NCBI GenBank assembly: GCA_024710445.1
Contig: JANJUT010000166.1
Location: 1 to 5,167 of the forward strand
Length of the DNA stretch: 5,167 nucleotides
Source of the DNA: Thiobacillus sp.
Lineage (GTDB): Bacteria > Pseudomonadota > Gammaproteobacteria > Burkholderiales > Thiobacillaceae
Direction: 5' to 3'
Part shown: piece after piece, positions 1-3,542 of the stretch
Layout: each line of letters starts with the position of its first letter
How positions within the stretch are numbered: the first letter of the stretch is position 1
Position numbers and translations under genes: made by a program
Notes under the pieces: generated by a model
Told to the model about the DNA's origin: nothing
Database searches by the model: none
What the model saw: only the letters and a program-made list of their open reading frames with translations

Positions 1-809
1 TTGACGGTGCCGAGGGCCGTGCTGATGACGAGTCCGGTCAGCGCGGCGGCGAGCAGTGGCGCTGCACCGTGAAGCGCAAAAATATCGCTGTAATAAAACT
101 GCAGCCAGCTGGCTGCCAGCCGGAAGATCGGGGCACTCCACAATGCGGCACCGATCCAGGCAAGCGGGGGAAACCACGCCGCGCCGGTGGCGATCAACAG
201 CACGCCGGACGACATCCAGGGCAGGTCGCGGCGCAGTCGTTCAGCGACGTGTGGGTCGGGCCGGCCAGCGGCGGTTGGCAGCAACACGGCAAGGGTGCTT
301 ACTGCCGTGAGTCCGATGAAGCCTAGCGTGTTGAGATGCAGATGAAGGCGCCGCAGAGCGGGCATGTGTTGCGGCCAGAATGTGCCTGCAAGAATGGCGA
401 GCAGGGCCAGAATGAGACAGGCCAGTGCGGTTTCGTACCAGGCCAGGCCGGGGTGTGGCCGCCCCAGCATGCCGGCGCGTCTGCGTCGGCTCCAGACCAG
501 CAGCGCAGTGGTTGCAGTCGCCGCCAATAGCGCACCTGCAGGTCGTGCCCACACCATGTCGTGCCCATTGAATGAAATCACGGCCAGCGCACCGCCGGCC
601 AGGGCCAGCACGGGAATGCCGGGCAGTCCGGAAGTGGCTGCGCGGGTGCGGGTGAGCACCGGGATGAAGTGGCTCATGGCACCCAGGATCAGCGGCATGG
701 CGCCGACTGCCAGCATCAGGTGCACGGTGGTGGCGCGCCCGGCCTGGGAGGATCCCAGCAAGGCCGCGGCAAACGCGGCCAGGGCGAGGAATACCAGTGC
801 CGGCAGCAT
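1..809 (-). CDS. Polytopic membrane protein, NnrS-like / heme-copper-oxidase-subunit-I-like, C-terminus outside window
   Basis: The minus-strand frame from the ATG at 809-807 stays open for 269 codons to the window edge. It begins MLPALVFLALAAF and holds about eight or nine hydrophobic segments (roughly residues 1-19, 29-50, 63-80, 90-106, 124-142, 157-178, 196-216 and 245-268). Two segments share a spacing in which His is followed 20 residues later by Pro: one starts at H30 (with G36, G43 and P50), the other at H158 (with G163 and P178) after the LHLHLN stretch. The same pattern recurs in the 428-residue protein at 1601-2887. The start lies 8 nt after the DUF2249 stop codon with no clear ribosome-binding site, so translation is probably coupled to that gene. 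By inference it is an inner-membrane protein of the NO response that may bind heme or metal through the histidines. The family call is tentative; the coding call is firm because of the long open frame and regular hydrophobic pattern. Confidence 0.8.
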   Translation of the reverse strand, partial: MLPALVFLALAAFAAALLGSSQAGRATTVHLMLAVGAMPLILGAMSHFIPVLTRTRAATSGLPGIPVLALAGGALAVISFNGHDMVWARPAGALLAATATTALLVWSRRRRAGMLGRPHPGLAWYETALACLILALLAILAGTFWPQHMPALRRLHLHLNTLGFIGLTAVSTLAVLLPTAAGRPDPHVAERLRRDLPWMSSGVLLIATGAAWFPPLAWIGAALWSAPIFRLAASWLQFYYSDIFALHGAAPLLAAALTGLVISTALGTV

Positions 810-817
810 TGAACCGC

Positions 818-1072
818 TTAGCTGCGGATGAAGTCGATCACGATTTCTCCGGGATTACGCAGCAGGTACTGGATTTCGACGGCATTGCCATAACGTGCGC
901 GCAACTGGTCGAGCAGCGGCAGCGGGTCGTGGTCGTTGACGAAGCGCATGCGCTCGCTCGGGTTCAGCGCGTCCAGCGCACCGAAAATCGCGGCGTGGCG
1001 AAAGCGCTTGGCAATTCCTCGCGCGTCGAACGGATAAATCTGGTCCTGCTGCAGATGGAGATGGGCATTCAT
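818..1072 (-). CDS. DUF2249 domain protein, 84 aa
   Basis: The 84-residue protein matches the DUF2249 pattern as I know it: an early D-x-R (D16, R18), RHAAIFGALDAL (25-36), the signature NDHDPLPLLDQL (46-57), then RYG (60-62) and a closing beta-like stretch near EIVIDFIRS. DUF2249 domains are small, SirA/TusA-like, and often found beside or fused to hemerythrin domains and in denitrification or NO-response loci; their biochemical role is not settled. The start is supported by an AGGAAG ribosome-binding site 5 nt upstream. It is the first gene of the minus-strand unit, directly behind a promoter overlapped by a probable NsrR operator, and is followed after 8 nt by the membrane protein. Derepression by nitric oxide is the likely mode of control. 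The domain call is confident; the function is unknown. Confidence 0.88.
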   Translation of the reverse strand: MNAHLHLQQDQIYPFDARGIAKRFRHAAIFGALDALNPSERMRFVNDHDPLPLLDQLRARYGNAVEIQYLLRNPGEIVIDFIRS

Positions 1073-1077
1073 GACGG

Positions 1078-1083
1078 CTTCCT
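1078..1083 (-). promoter_or_regulatory. Ribosome-binding site of the DUF2249 gene
   Basis: The minus strand reads AGGAAG, 5 nt before the ATG at 1072. This is a good Shine-Dalgarno match and fixes the start of the 84-residue protein. It lies right next to the proposed NsrR operator. Confidence 0.7.
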
Positions 1084-1084
1084 A

Positions 1085-1107
1085 TAGATGTAAATGGAAT
1101 GCATATT
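1085..1107. promoter_or_regulatory. Probable NsrR operator (23-bp imperfect palindrome)
   Basis: The site has 11 + 1 + 11 geometry, like the known NsrR consensus of AAGATGCATTT, one spacer base, and AAATGCATCTT. The left arm is TAGATGTAAAT and the right arm is GAATGCATATT. By hand alignment the left arm matches at 7 of 11 positions and the right at 9 of 11. It overlaps the last three bases of the minus-strand TATAAT (1105-1110) and the expected transcription start near 1098, the place where a repressor would block the DUF2249 unit. The encoded NsrR lies next door. The sequence is observed; binding is inferred. Confidence 0.65.
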
Positions 1108-1110
1108 ATA
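1105..1110 (-). promoter_or_regulatory. -10 element of the DUF2249 / membrane-protein promoter
   Basis: The minus strand reads a perfect TATAAT here. Transcription would start near 1098, giving a leader of about 26 nt that contains the ribosome-binding site. I find no good -35 hexamer 16-18 bp upstream, so the promoter may be weak or activator-assisted. The NsrR-like palindrome covers the downstream half of the -10 box and the start point. Confidence 0.55.
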
Positions 1111-1117
1111 AACACGA

Positions 1118-1128
1118 GATATTCATTT
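1118..1128. promoter_or_regulatory. Possible NsrR half-site in the nsrR promoter spacer
   Basis: GATATTCATTT matches the NsrR half-site AAGATGCATTT at 8 of 11 positions and sits just upstream of the nsrR -10 box, inside the -35/-10 spacer. The other arm, after one spacer base, does not match (4 of 11). Single half-sites are known to be bound by some NsrR proteins, so this could give autoregulation, but chance similarity in an AT-rich stretch is possible. Confidence 0.3.
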
Positions 1129-1135
1129 GCGGGCT

Positions 1136-1141
1136 TATAAT
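1136..1141 (+). promoter_or_regulatory. -10 element of the nsrR promoter
   Basis: A perfect TATAAT lies 26 bp before the nsrR ATG, predicting a start near 1148 and a short leader. No convincing -35 box is visible. The nearest purine-rich stretch that could act as a ribosome-binding site is GAGG at 1150-1153, 14 nt before the ATG, which is longer than ideal, so nsrR may be translated weakly, as is common for a repressor. Confidence 0.5.
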
Positions 1142-1167
1142 TCGACTTTGAGGTACACATTCAAGAC

Positions 1168-1575
1168 ATGCAACTCACCCGTTTCACCGATTATTCCTTG
1201 CGCGTGTTGATTCATCTGGCCACGTATCCGGATGTGCAGGCCACGGTGGCCGCGCTTGCCGATGAGCATGGCATTTCGCGTCACCATCTCACGCGCGTGG
1301 TGCATCAACTCGGCATCAAGGGGTATATCGAAACCTTGCGCGGCAAGGGCGGTGGCGTTCGACTGGCACGCCGGCCTGACCAGATCCGCATCGGCGATGT
1401 CGTTCGCGATACGGAAACGGGATTCGAACTGGCCGAATGCTTCCAGCCGGGCGAAACCGCCTGCCGCCTGTTGCCCTCCTGTGCGCTCAAGCCGGTTCTG
1501 GCAGAAGCCGGCCGTGCTTTCCTGACCAGCCTGGACCGCTATACCCTGGCTGATTTGTTACCCCCCGCCGGCTGA
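1168..1575 (+). CDS. nsrR: NsrR, Rrf2-family nitric-oxide-sensing repressor, 135 aa
   Basis: Rrf2-family winged-helix regulator of typical length. The N-terminus MQLTRFTDYSLRVLIHLA is the standard NsrR opening, which fixes the start. A helix-turn-helix covers about residues 25-50 (VAALADEHGISRHHLTRVVHQL), followed by the wing GKGGGVRLAR (59-68). Three cysteines, C91, C99 and C105 (spacing CX7CX5C), are placed as the iron-sulfur ligands of NsrR, and D8 is present, the residue known to be the fourth ligand in some NsrR proteins. Known NsrR proteins bind DNA with an intact cluster and release it when NO nitrosylates the cluster. The gene is divergent from the DUF2249 unit, with an operator-like palindrome between them, and convergent with the 428-residue membrane protein (25-bp gap). 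The alternative, an IscR- or RsrR-type Rrf2 regulator, is less likely given the cysteine spacing, N-terminus and context. Confidence 0.9.
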   Translation: MQLTRFTDYSLRVLIHLATYPDVQATVAALADEHGISRHHLTRVVHQLGIKGYIETLRGKGGGVRLARRPDQIRIGDVVRDTETGFELAECFQPGETACRLLPSCALKPVLAEAGRAFLTSLDRYTLADLLPPAG

Positions 1576-1600
1576 TCATTTGACAGCTTGAAGGCGGCGT

Positions 1601-2887
1601 CTAGAAAAAGCGCCCGCCGTAAGCGGAAAAGCGCCGTACAGCCGACAGCAGATTGATCCACAACAATCCGGCTGACAGCGCCAATACACTGCCTGCAGCC
1701 GCAGCCAGTGGCGACCACCATACGGATGCAATGAGCAGGATGCAGGCGGCCAGGTGCAGCCGAAACTGCATGCGCATCCAGCGTTCCGCGACCATGTTTT
1801 TCATCGTGGGAATGCTGCCTGCCCGCGCCTGCAGCTGCGCCTGCAGATGAAACCAGGCAAGGAAGGGCACGATCTTGTAGAGCATGCCGCACACCACGCT
1901 GACCGCAAAACCACCGATGAACAGCACCCCCAGCAGCAGCGGGTAGGCGTCGCTGCCAGCCCATGCCGGTGACAATTGCGCGACGAGCCAGACAGGCATG
2001 CAGCTCATCAGGCTGGTCATGCCGAGGCGCCAGTAATCGAGGGTGACGTCCGGCAGTTTTCTGCGGCGCCTGGATTGCAGACGCAGGGTGGTGAGGGCGA
2101 ACAGCAGGATGCCGCTGGCGAGGCCGGCATCGACGAGGGGGCCGGCAACCGGAATCAGCCAGGGTGAGGCAGCGTGAAGCAGAAGCAGGGCAAACATGAC
2201 GCCAGCCAGCCAGCGGCTTAAAGGCGGCGGGTAGGGCGGCGTGATCTGGAACATCGGCACGACCTGATAGGCGACGCTGATTACCAGCAACCCCACCCAG
2301 CCGAGCAGGCCGAAGGCGGCATGGGCGGCGATGATTGCCTTGACGGTGGCGGATGTCCAGCCGTCGGGGCGTACTTGCACCAGTGCCAGCGCCAGTCCGA
2401 GCATGACGGTGATGGCCAGACAGGCCATGGCAAATCGTATGCCGGTGACCGTGATGCCGGCTGCCGCACGCGCAAGGCTGATGGCCGTGGCTGCAAGAAA
2501 AACCGTGAACCCGATCCCGAGCAGGATAACGCCCATCTTGAAGGCAAGGGGCGTTGACATCAGAAAGCCGGTGATCAGGGCAAGGCTTCCCAGCGTAATC
2601 GGCACATGGCTGAACCAGGCCACGAACCGGGGCGTGGGCAGCGTTGAGCCGGCCACCACCGGCAGCATCTGCATCAGTGCCCCCATCATGGTCATCGCGA
2701 GAAAGCCCAGGGTGAGTGCATGCGTGAGGGCAAGCGCCTGCGGCGTCCAGCGCGAAGCCAGCGCGTCGGGTGCAAACGCGACCAGCATGCCTGCCGCCAG
2801 CAGGAACAATGGTGCCGTGAGAAAAAAGCGCAGCGGCAGCGCGAACGGCGGCGCCTGTTCGAAAGCGAGGCCGGCTTGCGGGTTCAT
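1601..2887 (-). CDS. NnrS-like / heme-copper-oxidase-subunit-I-like membrane protein, 428 aa, about 12 helices
   Basis: Complete 428-residue polytopic protein. Hydrophobic segments lie at about residues 20-40, 54-79, 91-110, 114-139, 152-171, 186-211, 225-247, 250-269, 286-304, 316-345, 376-392 and 394-416, suggesting 12 helices. H56 starts a helix with G61, G69 and P76; H189 starts a similar helix ending at P211; the tenth has GMLYKIVPFLAWFHLQ (334-349) with H347, and H378 follows. A basic loop, QSRRRRK (271-277), suggests a cytoplasmic turn. Helix number and histidines at helix ends recall NnrS and oxidase subunit I, but no catalytic signature of a true oxidase or NO reductase is visible, so activity is unknown. 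The ATG at 2887 has only a weak upstream AAGG. It follows a hemerythrin gene on the same strand by 79 bp and may be co-transcribed. No NsrR-type site was seen immediately before it. Confidence 0.85.
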   Translation of the reverse strand: MNPQAGLAFEQAPPFALPLRFFLTAPLFLLAAGMLVAFAPDALASRWTPQALALTHALTLGFLAMTMMGALMQMLPVVAGSTLPTPRFVAWFSHVPITLGSLALITGFLMSTPLAFKMGVILLGIGFTVFLAATAISLARAAAGITVTGIRFAMACLAITVMLGLALALVQVRPDGWTSATVKAIIAAHAAFGLLGWVGLLVISVAYQVVPMFQITPPYPPPLSRWLAGVMFALLLLHAASPWLIPVAGPLVDAGLASGILLFALTTLRLQSRRRRKLPDVTLDYWRLGMTSLMSCMPVWLVAQLSPAWAGSDAYPLLLGVLFIGGFAVSVVCGMLYKIVPFLAWFHLQAQLQARAGSIPTMKNMVAERWMRMQFRLHLAACILLIASVWWSPLAAAAGSVLALSAGLLWINLLSAVRRFSAYGGRFF

Positions 2888-2966
2888 GGCGTGGTGCGTG
2901 CCTTAAAGCCCCCGTCCAGCCTCGTGTCGGCGAGGGCAGCGCGGGCGAATAAGGGCATTCCAGCCC

Positions 2967-3407
2967 TCAAGGCTTAACGGCTTCCATGGAGCGGATCAGG
3001 TTGTCGCGCTCGCCTGCCAGCACCTGGTCAGTCATGGGGTAGAGGACGTTTTCTTCCTTCATGTTGTGCTGCTGCATCAGCATGTTGAGGGTTTCGGACA
3101 GGCCAAGATAGCCTTCGTAATCGGTTTTGATCATGGCGTGCGCCATGTCCTGCATGAGTTCGCGCATCTGCTCGTGTTCCATGCGCATGACCTGGGTGGC
3201 CCCCCCAGTGCTGCCGGTACGGGCTTCGAATGCGGGAAACAGCACGTTTTCTTCCATTGCGAGGTGATGCAGCATCGCGGCATGAAACCGGTCGAAAAGT
3301 GCGCGCGCGCCGCCCCAGTTTTTTTGGCTTACGGATTCTTCGGCCGAAGCAAATAATTCGTCGCAGGCATGGTGGTCGCCGCCTAAAAATTCCAGAATGG
3401 TCGCCAT
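2967..3407 (-). CDS. Hemerythrin HHE-domain protein, 146 aa
   Basis: A single-domain hemerythrin-like four-helix protein, predicted cytoplasmic (no signal peptide or membrane segment). The expected di-iron ligands are visible: GDHHACDELF (H12/H13), the first HxxxE as HHLAMEENVLFP (H48, E52), MEHEQMREL (H78), and the second HxxxE as QQHNMKEENVLYP (H114, E118). Proteins of this type bind or sense O2 or NO, or help repair iron-sulfur clusters, as does YtfE/RIC; this one lacks the YtfE N-terminal domain, so I do not use that name. The start is supported by a GAGAGA stretch shortly before the ATG. It is divergent from nrdD and upstream of the 428-residue membrane protein on the same strand. The coding strand holds a run of seven A and a run of seven G, unusual for so short a gene. 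Confidence 0.92.
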   Translation of the reverse strand: MATILEFLGGDHHACDELFASAEESVSQKNWGGARALFDRFHAAMLHHLAMEENVLFPAFEARTGSTGGATQVMRMEHEQMRELMQDMAHAMIKTDYEGYLGLSETLNMLMQQHNMKEENVLYPMTDQVLAGERDNLIRSMEAVKP

Positions 3408-3479
3408 TGATTTCTCTCGTTTTTACAGAAAGTTAAGTGTAACAGGACAAGCAAACCCCAAATTCTTCTTGAACTTTTA

Positions 3480-3491
3480 ACAACATGTTGT
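3480..3491. repeat. Perfect 12-bp palindrome in the hemerythrin/nrdD intergenic region
   Basis: ACAACATGTTGT is its own reverse complement. It lies in the AT-rich stretch between the divergent hemerythrin and nrdD genes, about 27 bp upstream of the proposed nrdD -10 box, a position suited to a transcription factor. The bases outside the 12 do not extend the symmetry. The protein that would bind it is not known to me; it is also near where a second NrdR box would be expected (about 30 bp from the first), although it matches that consensus poorly. Confidence 0.4.
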
Positions 3492-3503
3492 ATGGTTTGT
3501 ATG
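3488..3503 (+). repeat. Tandem direct repeat TTGTATG, 9-bp period
   Basis: TTGTATG occurs at 3488-3494 and again at 3497-3503. The first copy overlaps the right arm of the 12-bp palindrome. The pair lies in the -35 region of the proposed nrdD promoter. It may be part of a regulatory site or may be chance. Confidence 0.3.
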
Positions 3504-3509
3504 CGGCAA

Positions 3510-3525
3510 GCACAAAATATAGATC
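3510..3525. promoter_or_regulatory. Candidate NrdR box in the nrdD promoter
   Basis: GCACAAAATATAGATC matches the NrdR-box consensus ACACWATATATWGTGT at 11 of 16 positions by hand alignment, with most mismatches in the right arm. It overlaps the proposed -10 box, the usual place for repression by NrdR of ribonucleotide reductase genes. NrdR sites normally come in pairs about 31 bp apart; the only stretch at that distance (near 3480-3495) matches at 9 of 16. Site type and target gene agree, but the match is moderate. Confidence 0.45.
3518..3523 (+). promoter_or_regulatory. Probable -10 element of the nrdD promoter
   Basis: TATAGA is a 5 of 6 match to the -10 consensus, 19 bp before the nrdD ribosome-binding-site/start unit begins to be read (ATG at 3543). 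No strong -35 box at 17 bp is visible. The start point would fall near 3530, giving a very short leader that just includes the GGAGGA sequence, so the true promoter could lie further upstream. Confidence 0.3.
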
Positions 3526-3530
3526 AACAC

Positions 3531-3536
3531 GGAGGA
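3531..3536 (+). promoter_or_regulatory. Ribosome-binding site of nrdD
   Basis: GGAGGA ends 6 nt before the ATG at 3543, a near-ideal Shine-Dalgarno sequence. It decides the nrdD start in favour of 3543 over the later in-frame ATG at residue 10. Confidence 0.8.
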
Positions 3537-3542
3537 AAGACA

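Noticed and set aside
364..831. A 155-codon plus-strand frame opposite the left-edge membrane protein
   Set aside because: The minus-strand frame is open for its whole 269 codons with a regular hydrophobic-helix pattern; the plus-strand product is Arg/Ala/Ser-rich low-complexity sequence typical of antisense reading.
1593..1618. Stem-loop between the convergent nsrR and 428-residue genes (GGCGGCG against CGCCCGCC)
   Set aside because: A 7-bp stem with a bulged C is possible, but neither strand has a following T tract and it lies partly inside the membrane-protein coding end, so a terminator call is not supported.
2331..2906. A 191-codon plus-strand frame opposite the 428-residue membrane protein
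   Set aside because: Same reasoning: it is antisense to a well-supported membrane protein and has no domain features.
2920..2935. Hairpin CCTCG / CGAGG between the hemerythrin and 428-residue genes
   Set aside because: Only 5 bp of stem with no T tract; such stems are common by chance in GC-rich DNA.
3408..3480. Sigma-70 promoter for the hemerythrin gene
   Set aside because: The region is AT-rich and must contain a promoter, but no pair of -35/-10 hexamers with acceptable spacing stands out on the minus strand.
3469..3483. FNR/Dnr-like site with TTG and CAA ends in the hemerythrin/nrdD intergenic region
   Set aside because: The FNR-family site needs 8 bases between TTG and CAA with inner A-T pairs; here the spacing is 9 and the inner bases do not match.
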